A DNA stretch of 64,000 bases from Microbulbifer pacificus (lineage in GTDB: Bacteria; Pseudomonadota; Gammaproteobacteria; Pseudomonadales; Cellvibrionaceae), in assembly GCF_033723955.1 (NCBI RefSeq), contig NZ_CP137555.1, positions 676,001-740,000 on the forward strand. Reading direction: 5' to 3'. Shown here piece by piece: positions 33,745-43,560 of this stretch (positions are counted from its first letter, which is position 1; each line of letters begins with the position of its first letter). The translations under genes and the position numbers were made by a program. The notes beneath the pieces were generated by a model. That model was not told the DNA's origin and did not search any database. It saw only the letters and a list, made by a program, of their open reading frames with translations.

Positions 33745-35155
33745 TGTCTTTTTCCCGCCGCGTTTCAGGCTCGGGCACAGTGACCGCCACAGGCTCCGGC
33801 CCTGCTGTCGCCGTCAACACGCCGGCATTCGCCAACGACACCTCGTCTTCGCCTTCACTGTCGCGCCGCGCGCGACGGCGAAGGACACCGGCCAGCAGCA
33901 CGGCCTGGGTGAGCAACAGCCCCTCCGCAGGTTTGCGGTAGCGCCCTTCGTTGACCGCGATGGGCAACAGCCCCTGGACCAGAATCCAGGTCGCAATGAG
34001 CGCCGCAAACAGGCGCGCGCTCCGCAAACGGCGCCAGTAAAGCGCGGTGCCCAGCATCAGTAACAGGGTCAACGGCGCCCACAGCCAGCGACTCTGGTGA
34101 TTCACACTTTCCAGCCAGCGCGCGCGGTTGTTGTCCGGCCAGGAGGAACCGAAAAACAGGTAGATCAGGTTTTCCCCGGTCAGCGTCAGGTAACGCTCCA
34201 GTGTCCACGGATATCTGGCCAGCGCACGGGTCCAGTCTTCGCTGCCATTTTCGATACGGATACGCGCATGCACCTGGCCTTCGCGGGAGGTGGTCCAGTC
34301 ACTGAGTGGCGCCAGCGGCTTTTCGCCGGTAGAGGGGGAGCCGAACCAGTAGTTCCAGTGCGCGCCCTGGCGGCTGTAGTGCACATGGATTTCGCGCTTG
34401 CCGGAGCGCAGGTACAGCGCCACCAGCTGGCCGATGCCATGGGGCGAAACCATATGCATAGCCGCATAGCTGCGGTAGGCGAGCGGCCCCATCAGCAAAC
34501 CGAGCAGCACTAGGCTGTACCCGGCCTTGGCCAGCTTCTGCGGCTGCCACAGCCACAGCCAGGTAGTAACGACCGCCGCCAGCGGGATGGCGATGCCGCG
34601 GGTCAACCCAGCCAATGTCCACAACACCACCATCAACAGGAAGCTCGCCAGGGTCTGCTTGCGCCGGCAGCGCCAGCTGGCGTAGAGCGCCGCCCCCAAC
34701 AGCGGCAGCAGCAATGTCTCCTGCATGAAATAGCTGTAGATCGCGATCCACGACGGCAACAGCGACAGCGCAGCCCACACCGCAGTCGCCTGCAGGCGCC
34801 CCGGCAGCAGCTCGCGGGCAAAGCGATACCAGATCCACGGCGTCAGGCACGCGAGCAGCGCGGTGAAGAAAGCAACCAGCAGCGGCTCACCCAGGGTAAG
34901 TTTTGCCAGTATCCCCACATACACCTGGTACATCACCGGGTCTGTGAGGGTCATCGGGTCCCGCCGCAAGGTCTCGGTGCCCTGCTCCCAGTGCCGCTGG
35001 GGGTCACTCCAGATGTGGTCCATCGGGTTGTAGGTGAAAACCTGGTCCACCCGCAGCCAGATCCCCAACGCGATCAGCAGGTAGAGCGCGGCATAGGCCC
35101 ACCAGCGGCGATCGATCCGGCGCATACCCGGCGGTACCATTTCCCACATACTCAA
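33731..35155 (-). CDS. Polytopic GT-C-type glycosyltransferase
   Basis: 474-residue membrane protein with about 10-12 helices. The first periplasmic loop has an acidic pair region (FTYNPMDHIWSDP), and a large soluble segment lies at roughly 245-330. This is the ArnT/PMT-like layout, which uses polyprenyl-phosphate sugars as donors in the periplasm. With GtrA and GtrB it would be the acceptor-specific third enzyme, analogous to GtrC, but the acceptor cannot be read. It overlaps the upstream gene by four bases (ATGA). Confidence 0.75.
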   Translation of the reverse strand: MSMWEMVPPGMRRIDRRWWAYAALYLLIALGIWLRVDQVFTYNPMDHIWSDPQRHWEQGTETLRRDPMTLTDPVMYQVYVGILAKLTLGEPLLVAFFTALLACLTPWIWYRFARELLPGRLQATAVWAALSLLPSWIAIYSYFMQETLLLPLLGAALYASWRCRRKQTLASFLLMVVLWTLAGLTRGIAIPLAAVVTTWLWLWQPQKLAKAGYSLVLLGLLMGPLAYRSYAAMHMVSPHGIGQLVALYLRSGKREIHVHYSRQGAHWNYWFGSPSTGEKPLAPLSDWTTSREGQVHARIRIENGSEDWTRALARYPWTLERYLTLTGENLIYLFFGSSWPDNNRARWLESVNHQSRWLWAPLTLLLMLGTALYWRRLRSARLFAALIATWILVQGLLPIAVNEGRYRKPAEGLLLTQAVLLAGVLRRRARRDSEGEDEVSLANAGVLTATAGPEPVAVTVPEPETRREKDNAAV

Positions 35156-36564
35156 TAACCACCTGCGCCCGCGGTGGCATTGCCGGTTACCAGTGGTGCC
35201 GGTGGCGGCACATCCGCCCCCCGGTAAAACAGGCGACCGTTACCGAAGCGCAGCGCCGGGAACCAGCGGCCGAGGAAGGCAAACAGCCCCCGCTCGCCGA
35301 TGTAGTTGGCGTAAGCCACATAGGTGGGGTCCCAGGAGAGGTGGCGTTCTTCGGTACGTGCACGCATGAAGTAAATGAAGTTCACCACCAGCAACAGCAG
35401 TGAATGCCGCAGGGCCTCCGGCACACTGGAACTCACCATGAACGGCATGGAGATCATCCACCAAGAGAGGTTCTTGCTGATGTATGCCGGGTGCTTGGTG
35501 TAGCGATAGGGTCCGTTGGTGAGAATGCCGCGGTGGGTCAGGTTGGAAAAGCGGATCCCGAAGGGGATGCTCGCCCACACGTAAATGGCAATCAGCAGCA
35601 GGATCGTCGAGCCCCAGATGCCATACGCCAGCGGGGTATTCCACAACCAGTAGCCCCAGGCCGGCGCTTCGTCGTATTTGAGATAAGTTCCTGAGAACAG
35701 GCTCCAGAACGGCTGATAGCCGATCAGCGCCACACCCCAGCCGAGAAAACTGGGCTCTGCGGTGCGGATATGCGAATCGAACAGGCGCAGGGTGCACACA
35801 TACCCCGCGGTGACAAACAGCAGGTCGATGTAGAACAGGAAGTTGAAGGTGAAATCAAACACCGCCTTGAAACTGTCCAGCAGACGGGAGAAATCGAATG
35901 CCAGCAGCGTACCCAGGTTGTTGCCCATATACACGAACATCAGCGGCAGGAAGAACAGCTTCACCAGCCAGCCCAGATACAGCTGGCCCACCGCCTTGCC
36001 GGAGATTCCCGTGCGCGTACCCAGCAGCCAGCTGCCCAGCTGCCAGTAGCTGTCTTTGGGCTCGGCCATGGCGCCGTCGAGCAGGTAGAAATACGGCACC
36101 GCGAGCAGCAGCCACCAGGGCAGCACAGCGCGCACCACCGAGAAATAGTTGTGGTAAAACGAACCGTGATATTCGGGCAGCAGCCAGTACACAAAGGCCA
36201 CCGAGCCCACCGCGAGATAGAAGCCCAGCAGTTTCACCGCCGTGCGACGCAGGCTGTAATTCCTGCGCCCGAAATCCAGTCCCGCCGAGGGGTTGCGATA
36301 GGGTTTGAGGAAAAACCACTCGAGTACAATGATGGGCAGGGCCAGCGCCAGTGCCACGATCACCAGGGCGTGGGTTTTCACGTTCAGATCCTGACCGTAG
36401 GCCCGCAGCCATAACACCGCCCCCAGCGAGACCGCCAGCGCGAGCAAATTGATCCATATACGGGTGGGCGAATCGGGGCAGTCTGGCGCCACCGCAGCTT
36501 CCGATGCCGATTTCCTGTGCGCGACGCTGTTTGCGCCGCCTGCTTTGTTTTTTATTTTTTTCAT
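35152..36564 (-). CDS. Polytopic protein with C-terminal isoprenylcysteine-carboxyl-methyltransferase-like domain
   Basis: 470 residues with about 10 transmembrane helices. The C-terminal third holds GILTNGPYRYTKHPAYISKNLSWWM, the SAM-binding motif region of ICMT/PEMT-type membrane methyltransferases, and the final RTEERHLSWDPTYVAYANYIGERG that follows it. The N-terminal 250 residues are extra helices. Start at 36564 (MKKIKNK). Its stop overlaps the next gene by four bases, the first of four coupled genes, so it probably acts on the same lipid or glycan. Substrate unknown. Confidence 0.75.
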   Translation of the reverse strand: MKKIKNKAGGANSVAHRKSASEAAVAPDCPDSPTRIWINLLALAVSLGAVLWLRAYGQDLNVKTHALVIVALALALPIIVLEWFFLKPYRNPSAGLDFGRRNYSLRRTAVKLLGFYLAVGSVAFVYWLLPEYHGSFYHNYFSVVRAVLPWWLLLAVPYFYLLDGAMAEPKDSYWQLGSWLLGTRTGISGKAVGQLYLGWLVKLFFLPLMFVYMGNNLGTLLAFDFSRLLDSFKAVFDFTFNFLFYIDLLFVTAGYVCTLRLFDSHIRTAEPSFLGWGVALIGYQPFWSLFSGTYLKYDEAPAWGYWLWNTPLAYGIWGSTILLLIAIYVWASIPFGIRFSNLTHRGILTNGPYRYTKHPAYISKNLSWWMISMPFMVSSSVPEALRHSLLLLVVNFIYFMRARTEERHLSWDPTYVAYANYIGERGLFAFLGRWFPALRFGNGRLFYRGADVPPPAPLVTGNATAGAGGY

Positions 36565-36733
36565 AGCCAATCCAACTGTCACTTCGCGAACTCTGGCGAC
36601 GGCAAGCGCGACCTCAGTGATGGCCAGCAAAAGTGGTCAGGCCAGAAATTGCCGTGGCGCCAGTGTACCCGCAACCCCCGAAATCTGCCACGCCGCCAAA
36701 GCGGCGATGGGGCTCATGCAGCGATGGCGAGAA

Positions 36734-37678
36734 TCAGTCCCCAGAATCGTCGCCGAAGTCCTCGCCCGCGGTCTGGTCGTCATGGTGATGGTGATGGTGG
36801 TGGTGCGCGCCGGGGTGGGCATCCTCCGTCCGTCCCTGTTCTGGAGTGGGATTGACCGCCGGATCCTGATGCGTTGAAGAATGTTCGATCGTGGCTTGCG
36901 GAGCGGAAGCGTGATCGTGCACCCCATCATGGGCAGGCGCATGAGTCTGGTGAGCGCTGTGATCCCCATGGGCACCTTGTCCGCTGTGGGCACCCTGCCC
37001 GCTGTGGGCGCCGTGGCCCAGCGCGCCCCAGATGGTCCAGATACCGAACAGCAGTACCAGCGCCGCCATAAACAGGCGCACACCTGGCCGGCGCACAATC
37101 TCCCGCAGGCGCGTGGCCGCAAAACCAGTGGCGAGTACCGCCGGCAAGGTACCGATCCCGAAGGCGAGCATGGCAAGCGCCGCCTGCCCACCACTGCCCT
37201 GGGCCAGTGCAAACGTGAGCGCGCTGTATACAAGCCCGCAGGGCAACCACCCCCACAGGGCCCCGAGTGCCAGCGCTTGGGATGTGGATTTGACCGGCAA
37301 CAATTTGCGCGACAGCGGTTGTACGCCCCGCCACAGCACGGCACCGCCGCGCTCGAGCCAGGTCAGGCCCCGCCACCAGTCCGCCAGATACAGGGCCATG
37401 GCAATCAACATCAATCCCGCCAGCAAGCGCAGCGGTGCCAGGCTACTGGCGATGTCCGTCGCCACATAGGCCCCCAACAGGCCGACAAGTAACCCCATCA
37501 GGGTATAACTGGCCACGCGGCCGGTGGAATAGCCGAGCAGGCGCGGCCAGGCGGCCTTCTGCCCCGGCACCGCGAGCCCGAGGGCACCGGAGATACCGCC
37601 GCACATACCGATACAGTGACTGCTACCCAGAAAGCCGATGGCCAGGGCCGCGCCGAGGCTGCTCCATTCAGGCATCAA
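36734..37678 (-). CDS. TauE/SafE-type membrane protein with a His-rich C-terminal tail
   Basis: 314 residues. About six helices in residues 1-220 carry the conserved HCIGMCGG (21-28) and a second GWLPCGLVYSALTFA block (143-157) of the urease-accessory-like branch of TauE/SafE, often found beside ccoS and thought to help copper handling for cbb3 oxidase. The tail (221-314) has 21 histidines, including eight in a row at 292-299. It overlaps ccoS by four bases. A metal-buffering role for the tail is inference. Confidence 0.82.
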   Translation of the reverse strand: MMPEWSSLGAALAIGFLGSSHCIGMCGGISGALGLAVPGQKAAWPRLLGYSTGRVASYTLMGLLVGLLGAYVATDIASSLAPLRLLAGLMLIAMALYLADWWRGLTWLERGGAVLWRGVQPLSRKLLPVKSTSQALALGALWGWLPCGLVYSALTFALAQGSGGQAALAMLAFGIGTLPAVLATGFAATRLREIVRRPGVRLFMAALVLLFGIWTIWGALGHGAHSGQGAHSGQGAHGDHSAHQTHAPAHDGVHDHASAPQATIEHSSTHQDPAVNPTPEQGRTEDAHPGAHHHHHHHHDDQTAGEDFGDDSGD

Positions 37679-37917
37679 TTTTGCTCCCGCGACGGGCCTT
37701 GTGGGGAGGGCGCAGACTCGGTGTCATCTTCCTGTGCGGGGATATCCTTGCCGGATGTCCGCGGCGCGTCATCGTCAAACAGGATGCGCCGGCCCTCGGT
37801 CTCCAGGTCGTCATACTGACCGCTGTTGACCGCCCAGAAGAACAGCTTTACCGCAACGGCGATAAAGATAATGACAATGGGGACCAGCAGAAAAATACTG
37901 TCCACGATATACCTCAA
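37675..37917 (-). CDS. ccoS: cbb3-type oxidase assembly protein CcoS
   Basis: 80-residue single-pass membrane protein needed for cofactor insertion into cbb3 oxidase. The helix at about 8-30 is followed by AVNSGQYDDLETEGRRILFDDD, the family signature. The C-terminal tail is longer and more polar than in most. Between ccoI and the TauE/SafE gene. Confidence 0.93.
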   Translation of the reverse strand: MRYIVDSIFLLVPIVIIFIAVAVKLFFWAVNSGQYDDLETEGRRILFDDDAPRTSGKDIPAQEDDTESAPSPQGPSREQN

Positions 37918-37962
37918 ACGATTTCAGTAGCGGCCTCGGCAATTACCCGAGGCCCCGGGCCA

Positions 37963-40473
37963 TCAAAGCGCCGGCTGCCAACGGGACAGGCGCAGGGCGT
38001 TGACCACCACGATCAGGGAACTCAGCGACATACCGATCGCCGCCGCCCACGGCGGTACCAGGCCGAGGAACGCCAGTGGCAGCGCCACCAGGTTGTAGAG
38101 AATGGCCCAGGCCAGATTCTGGCGAATAATTGTGCGGCACTTGCGCGCCAAAGCAAAGGCCCGGGGCAGTGCGCGCAGGTCCCCCTGCAGCAGGATGGCG
38201 TCGGCTCGCGATTGCGCCAGATCCGCTGCCGACATCATCGCCACCGACACATCCGCACCGGACAGCACCGGCACATCATTGATGCCGTCACCCACCATCA
38301 GCAACCGCTCACCGCCCGCCTGCAACGATTGCAGACGGGCCAGTTTCTGCTCCGGCGAGGCACCTGCGCGAAAAGTTTCGATGCCGGTAAGCTCCGCCAG
38401 GCGCGGAACCTCCGCAGACTGGTCGCCGCTCAGCAGTTCCGCCGAGAGCCCCTCATCCTGCAGCTGCGCGACCGATGTCGCCGCGCTCTCGCGCACTTCA
38501 TCGCCGAGCCCCAGCCAGGCCAAGGGCCCAACAGTATCTCCCAACAGCAGCCACTGCCCTGGCTGCGATGGCACCTGCAGCGGCGATGTGGCACCGGCAA
38601 AGCCTTCCTGCACAAAGTCGGCACGCCCGAGACGGTAGTTCAAGCCACTGCAGATACCGGACACCCCGCGACCGGTGACCGAGCGCAGCTCCCGCGCACT
38701 GCGCTTTCCGATCCACGGTTGGAAAGCGCGCGCCAACGGGTGGCTGCTGTGGGCCTCCAGCGCGGCAGCAATTTCGCGCACGTCGGTGTCGCTCACACCG
38801 GTGCGCAGCGGCACAATCGCCCGCAACCGCGGCTGCCCCTCGGTGAGGGTTCCGGTCTTGTCAAAAATCACCCGGGTGAGGGTTGGCAGCGTTTCCAGCA
38901 CATGCCCCCGTGCGACCAGGAGCCCCAGCTGCTGCAAGCGCAGGGTTGCCGCGGCCAGCGCCGCCGGCGTCGCCAGGGACAGCGCACAGGGGCAGGTCAC
39001 CACCAGCACCGACAGCGCAATCCAGAAGGCCCGCTCCGGTGCCTGCTGCCACCAGAACACGAAAGCCGCGACAGCAATTAACAGCACCGCCGCGATAAAG
39101 CGCCCGGCGAGGCGATCCGCCAGTGCCACCTGCGCAGGCTTGTCCAGCTGCGCCCGCTCCACCAGCTTTTCGATTGCCGAGAGCCTCGTACTCTTGCCCG
39201 CGGCCGTCACCTCCACAGTCAGTGAAGAGTCACTGTTTACACTGCCGGCATAGACCGAGCTGCCAACCACCTTCTGCTGCAGTGCGGACTCGCCGGTGAG
39301 TATGGACTCATCAACCCCGCTGGCCCCGTCAGTCACCACGCCGTCGACCGGAATCGTATCCCCCGCCCGCAGCAGTATGCGTTCACCAACCTTCAGCGCC
39401 GTTACCGGCACAGATTTGATCACCGCGCCATCGCCCTCAACACACAGCCGCTGTGCCGCCAGCGGCAGCAACTGGGCCAGGCCGCCGCTGGCCAGTCCCG
39501 CGCGGTGTCGCGCGCGCATTTCCACCGCGCGCCCCAGCAGCAGGAAGAAGGTGAACATGGAAATCGATTCGAAATACACCTCACCGGTTGCAAACACCGT
39601 GGCATATACACTGGCGCCGTACGCGAGACCGATGGCCAGGGATACCGGCACATCCATCACCAGCTGGCCGCTGCGCAGCGCCCGCCAGGCGGCGGCAAAG
39701 AAGGGTTGTGCGGCATAGCACACCACCGGCGTCGCCACGATCAGCGACACCCAGCGGAAGAACTGCTCGAACTCGCGCTCGATGCCCTTGCTGGCACCAA
39801 AGTACAGGGCAATGGCAAACATCATCACCTGCATGGTACCGAGTCCCGCCACCCCCAGGCGGCGCATGGCCGCGCGCCGCTCCTGCAGGATCAGCCGCTC
39901 GCTGTTGGCGGCGGTGGCGGGCGCGGGGCGGTAACCGATGGTGGCGAGGGCGGCAAACAACCGGCTGACCGGGATCTGCGCCGGATCAAACACGACCTGG
40001 GCGCGGTGGGTGCTGGCGTTGACCGAAACCCGCTCCACGCCGGGAATGCCCAGCAGGTGCTTTTCGATCAGCCACACACAGGCGGCGCAGGTGATGCCAC
40101 TGACCAGCAGGCTGGAAACCTTCAGTGCCCCCACCTGCCCTGTCCGGCCAGGCGGTTCAAAATCGCGTACGAATTCGCCCTGTACTTCCGGCAGATCGTA
40201 AGCACTCCAGCGGTCACTTTGTGCGGCCGATTCCGGGCGCTGGCTGCTCTGTTCGCGGAAACGGTAGAAGTTGTCTAGGCCACCGGCGACGATCGCGCCA
40301 GCGACCGCTTCGCATCCGGGGCAGCACATGGGTCTGCGTGCCCCGTCAATCTGGACGAAGTAATTGCTGCCCTCGGCCACCGGCAGACCGCAGTGATAGC
40401 AGTCAGCAGAGGTTGCCAATGTCTCTGGACGGGAGGGTGTGGCGGTAGAAGCCGTGGCAGAAGATCCTGTCAT
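37963..40473 (-). CDS. ccoI: Copper-translocating P-type ATPase CcoI
   Basis: 836-residue P1B ATPase supplying copper for cbb3 oxidase assembly. An N-terminal CCPGC motif (50-54) and a heavy-metal-associated domain with GITCAAC (Cys129, Cys132) are followed by TGES (393-396), the membrane metal site CPC (494-496) and the phosphorylation motif DKTGT (538-542). The extra N-terminal cysteine module (CYHCGLP...CCPGC) is typical of CcoI/FixI rather than CopA. Third gene of ccoGHIS. Confidence 0.95.
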   Translation of the reverse strand: MTGSSATASTATPSRPETLATSADCYHCGLPVAEGSNYFVQIDGARRPMCCPGCEAVAGAIVAGGLDNFYRFREQSSQRPESAAQSDRWSAYDLPEVQGEFVRDFEPPGRTGQVGALKVSSLLVSGITCAACVWLIEKHLLGIPGVERVSVNASTHRAQVVFDPAQIPVSRLFAALATIGYRPAPATAANSERLILQERRAAMRRLGVAGLGTMQVMMFAIALYFGASKGIEREFEQFFRWVSLIVATPVVCYAAQPFFAAAWRALRSGQLVMDVPVSLAIGLAYGASVYATVFATGEVYFESISMFTFFLLLGRAVEMRARHRAGLASGGLAQLLPLAAQRLCVEGDGAVIKSVPVTALKVGERILLRAGDTIPVDGVVTDGASGVDESILTGESALQQKVVGSSVYAGSVNSDSSLTVEVTAAGKSTRLSAIEKLVERAQLDKPAQVALADRLAGRFIAAVLLIAVAAFVFWWQQAPERAFWIALSVLVVTCPCALSLATPAALAAATLRLQQLGLLVARGHVLETLPTLTRVIFDKTGTLTEGQPRLRAIVPLRTGVSDTDVREIAAALEAHSSHPLARAFQPWIGKRSARELRSVTGRGVSGICSGLNYRLGRADFVQEGFAGATSPLQVPSQPGQWLLLGDTVGPLAWLGLGDEVRESAATSVAQLQDEGLSAELLSGDQSAEVPRLAELTGIETFRAGASPEQKLARLQSLQAGGERLLMVGDGINDVPVLSGADVSVAMMSAADLAQSRADAILLQGDLRALPRAFALARKCRTIIRQNLAWAILYNLVALPLAFLGLVPPWAAAIGMSLSSLIVVVNALRLSRWQPAL

Positions 40474-40477
40474 GGGC

Positions 40478-41035
40478 TTACTGCACGGCGGGTTTCAGGG
40501 GCACTCCGTTGCCGAGGTCAAAATTGATTTCCCCTTTGAGCCGCCACTGGGCATTGCGGAACTCTTCCGGATTCATTTCCGGACTCACCTGCACATACCA
40601 GCGATGCTGTAGTGGCGCATGCACCTGCCCGCGATAGCGGCCAATCGACACCTGCTCCAGCACGACGTGATCGTCCAGATCCGCCTCTACCGGGTGGCTC
40701 AGGGACAGCAGCAATTTTTCCGGGTAATCGATATCGCCGCGCAGGTCCAGGGTGACCACCTTGTCTTCCGGTGAAAACAGCAGCACACCGGCCAGATTCA
40801 ACTCCCGGGCATGCTGATCCTGCTCCGCACTGTAGTGATACAGACGGCTCTCCTTGTAATAGGTGTCGCTCACCACATCGTCGCTGTGGCGCACGGCGAT
40901 CGAGACCATGACGAAGGAAGTTATCACTACCAATATCAGCGGTGCCATCACCATCCAGAACCATGGCTCGCGATACCAGGGAGCCGGCGCGTCGGTATTG
41001 TTGTTGGCGGTCTGCTGCACTTTTCGTTTAACCAT
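40478..41035 (-). CDS. ccoH: FixH/CcoH-family protein
   Basis: 185-residue membrane protein with one helix at about 27-50 and a periplasmic domain. The family segment VVSDTYYKESRLYH and the C-terminal ...WRLKGEINF are seen. CcoH assists cbb3 assembly and stability. The start at 41035 (MVKRKVQQ) is chosen over a longer frame reaching into ccoG. Four bases separate it from ccoI. Confidence 0.88.
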   Translation of the reverse strand: MVKRKVQQTANNNTDAPAPWYREPWFWMVMAPLILVVITSFVMVSIAVRHSDDVVSDTYYKESRLYHYSAEQDQHARELNLAGVLLFSPEDKVVTLDLRGDIDYPEKLLLSLSHPVEADLDDHVVLEQVSIGRYRGQVHAPLQHRWYVQVSPEMNPEEFRNAQWRLKGEINFDLGNGVPLKPAVQ

Positions 41036-41085
41036 CAAAATTTGTTTCTGTAGGATGGCAACTGCGCTCGGCAGCTGCCCCGGGG

Positions 41086-42501
41086 TCATTTGGGCCCGAT
41101 AAACACCGTCTGGTGGCGGTCTTCAAGCTCGGGAGCATCCTTGGCCTGGATCACGATCTCGATATCGTGCTTGGTTTTCTTCAGCTGCTGTTGCGGCACA
41201 CTGACGCGGATGGGCACGGAGTATACCTCACCGGGGTTTACCACAATCCCCTGCTGCATCCTTAGTGAATAGTCGTAACCCTCTCTGCCCTCGATATGAA
41301 TGCTGAATTCATGGGGCTTCTGGTCCATATTGTTGATTTTGACCGTGTAGACATTCTGCACCAGTCCCTGGGAAACCCGGTACATACGCGCACCGCGATC
41401 CCGCAATACCTCCGCCTGCACAGGACTTCTCGTTGACACCGCGTAGGCAAACGCGCCGATCATCAGCAGCAAAACCAGGCCGTACCCAAACAGGCGCGGG
41501 CGCGCGAAATTTGTCTTGCCTGTTTCCAGCTCGTCTTCCGAGGTAAAACGGATCAGACCGCGGGGATATTCCATCTTGTCCATGACGCTGTTGCAGGCGT
41601 CCACACACAGACCGCAGTTGATGCACTCGTACTGCATGCCGTCGCGGATATCGATATCCACCGGGCACACCTGTACACACCAGAAACAGTCGATACAGTC
41701 GCCCATGCCCTGGGCCTTGTAGTCGATGTTTTTCTTGCGCGGACCGCGGGCTTCCCCACGACGGGCATCGTAATAGACCGCCAGGGTGTCCTTGTCGTAC
41801 ATCACCGACTGGAAGCGGGCATAGGGGCACATGTACTTGCACACCTGCTCGCGCATAAAGCCCGCGTTCATATAAGTGGCGAAAGTAAAGAACGCAACCC
41901 AGAACACACCCTGCGGATGGGCGCTGAAGGTGGCGAGATCCACCACCAGGTCGCGGATGCCGTAAAAGTACCCGACGAATGCCAGTGCGGTGGCGAGGGA
42001 GATAAGTAGCCAGATGAGATGGGTGCCGCTCTTGCGCAGAACCTTCTCCGCATTCCATGGGGAAGCATCCAGCTTCATGCGCTTGCTGCGATCCCCTTCG
42101 CACACCCGCTCTGCCCAGATAAACATCAGCGTCCACACCGTTTGCGGACAGGTGAACCCGCACCAGACACGACCGAGCCAGGTGGTCACTGCAAACAGCG
42201 CAAACGCGGAAATGATCAGCAGCCAGGCGAGAAGGAATCCATCCTGGGGGCCGAAGGTGGTCCACAAGATGTGGAACTGGCGCGCCGGGAGATCAAAGTG
42301 AACCGCCTGGTGCCCATCGATGTTGATCCAGGGGATAAAGAAAAATGCCAGTAACAACGGAAGACCCGTGTACTTGCGAATGCGGGTGTAGACGCCACGG
42401 ATATGGCGAATATACACCTTGTCTTCAGACTCATAGAGCATGCGATAGCGGACTTCGCCGTCGCCGTCCTGCTCTTCCCGTGTAGGTATTCTGTCGCTCA
42501 C
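41086..42501 (-). CDS. ccoG: cbb3 oxidase accessory protein CcoG (polyferredoxin)
   Basis: 471-residue membrane protein with two [4Fe-4S] motifs, visible as CIDCFWCVQVCP and CINCGLCVDACN, after five helices. The segment CGFTCPQTVWTL and the C-terminal FixG-type domain (IMIQAKDAP) match CcoG, which reduces copper for cbb3 oxidase. It is the first gene of ccoGHIS, about 150 bases after ccoP in the same direction. Confidence 0.95.
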   Translation of the reverse strand: MSDRIPTREEQDGDGEVRYRMLYESEDKVYIRHIRGVYTRIRKYTGLPLLLAFFFIPWINIDGHQAVHFDLPARQFHILWTTFGPQDGFLLAWLLIISAFALFAVTTWLGRVWCGFTCPQTVWTLMFIWAERVCEGDRSKRMKLDASPWNAEKVLRKSGTHLIWLLISLATALAFVGYFYGIRDLVVDLATFSAHPQGVFWVAFFTFATYMNAGFMREQVCKYMCPYARFQSVMYDKDTLAVYYDARRGEARGPRKKNIDYKAQGMGDCIDCFWCVQVCPVDIDIRDGMQYECINCGLCVDACNSVMDKMEYPRGLIRFTSEDELETGKTNFARPRLFGYGLVLLLMIGAFAYAVSTRSPVQAEVLRDRGARMYRVSQGLVQNVYTVKINNMDQKPHEFSIHIEGREGYDYSLRMQQGIVVNPGEVYSVPIRVSVPQQQLKKTKHDIEIVIQAKDAPELEDRHQTVFIGPK

Positions 42502-42651
42502 AAAACCTCACTCCCCGAATTTTCCGGATCGGGACATCGCTGCAGTTAGATGCAATGAGGCTTGTTATTCTTCCCTGCGGTGCCCTTCCCTGTGAGACGA
42601 GTGGCGGCTGAACCGCCACGCGTCCAATCAATCAGCTCGCTCAATCCGAGC

Positions 42652-43560
42652 TTACTGCTGAACCTCATCCTGGCGAGACAGACTGTAGACATAGGCCGCC
42701 ACCAGACGGATTTTGTCCTCGCGCAGTTTTTCTTTCTGGGCCGGCATAACGTTGCTGCGACCGCCGCGAATGGTGTGCTGGATCTCTTCGCGAGTGCTGC
42801 CGTAAAGCCAGATATTGTCGGTCAGGTTTGGCGCACCCAATGCCTGGTTGCCCTTGCCGTCCATACCGTGACACGCCATACACACAGTGCCGAAGATCTT
42901 CTTGCCCTTCTCTGCCATGGCGGCGTCATGCTCGAGACCATTCATCGCCAATACATACTCTGCTGCATCCCTGACACCGGCCTCACCGATCACAGGACCT
43001 TGCGGCGGCATCATGCCCTGACGGCCGTTATGCAGGGTCTCCAGGATTTTTTCCGGTGTACCGCCGTACAGCCAGTCGCTGTCGGTCAGGTTCGGGAAAC
43101 CGTAGTTGCCGCCACCATCGGCGCCGTGACACACCGCGCAGTTGTTGGCAAAAATCCGCGCACCCATTTTGAGGGCTTCCGGACTTTCGGCAATTTTCTC
43201 GATCGGCATGTCCACATATTGACCGAACGTTTCCTTGAACTGTGCCTGTGCCTTGGCCTGGTCCGCCTTCAGCGCGCCTACGGAACTCCAGCCGCCGACA
43301 CCCTTGAAGTTACCCATGCCCGGGTAGATCACCAGATAAATGGCGGAAAACACCAGCGTCAGTACGAACAACAGGAACCACCACTTGGGCAGCGGGTTAT
43401 CGTACTCCTCGATGCCATCGTAAACGTGGCCGGTTGTGCGGTTTTCCGGGTCGTCCTGGTCATTTACCGCCACCTTGCGGTTTGCGAAAAGAACCCAAGT
43501 TACCAATCCGAGATTGGCGAGGGTGAGCACAATTACCCAAACACTCCAAAATGTACTCAT
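42652..43560 (-). CDS. ccoP: cbb3 oxidase subunit III, di-haem cytochrome CcoP
   Basis: 302-residue membrane-anchored cytochrome with two haem c motifs, CAVCH (141-145) and CMACH (227-231). The N-terminal anchor helices are at about 6-26 and 60-80. It passes electrons from cytochrome c to the catalytic subunit. Overlaps ccoQ by four bases. Confidence 0.97.
   Translation of the reverse strand: MSTFWSVWVIVLTLANLGLVTWVLFANRKVAVNDQDDPENRTTGHVYDGIEEYDNPLPKWWFLLFVLTLVFSAIYLVIYPGMGNFKGVGGWSSVGALKADQAKAQAQFKETFGQYVDMPIEKIAESPEALKMGARIFANNCAVCHGADGGGNYGFPNLTDSDWLYGGTPEKILETLHNGRQGMMPPQGPVIGEAGVRDAAEYVLAMNGLEHDAAMAEKGKKIFGTVCMACHGMDGKGNQALGAPNLTDNIWLYGSTREEIQHTIRGGRSNVMPAQKEKLREDKIRLVAAYVYSLSRQDEVQQ

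Noticed and set aside
37435..39081. A 548-codon open frame antisense to ccoI, ccoS and the TauE/SafE gene
   Set aside because: Arg/Gln-rich shadow of strongly supported genes on the other strand.
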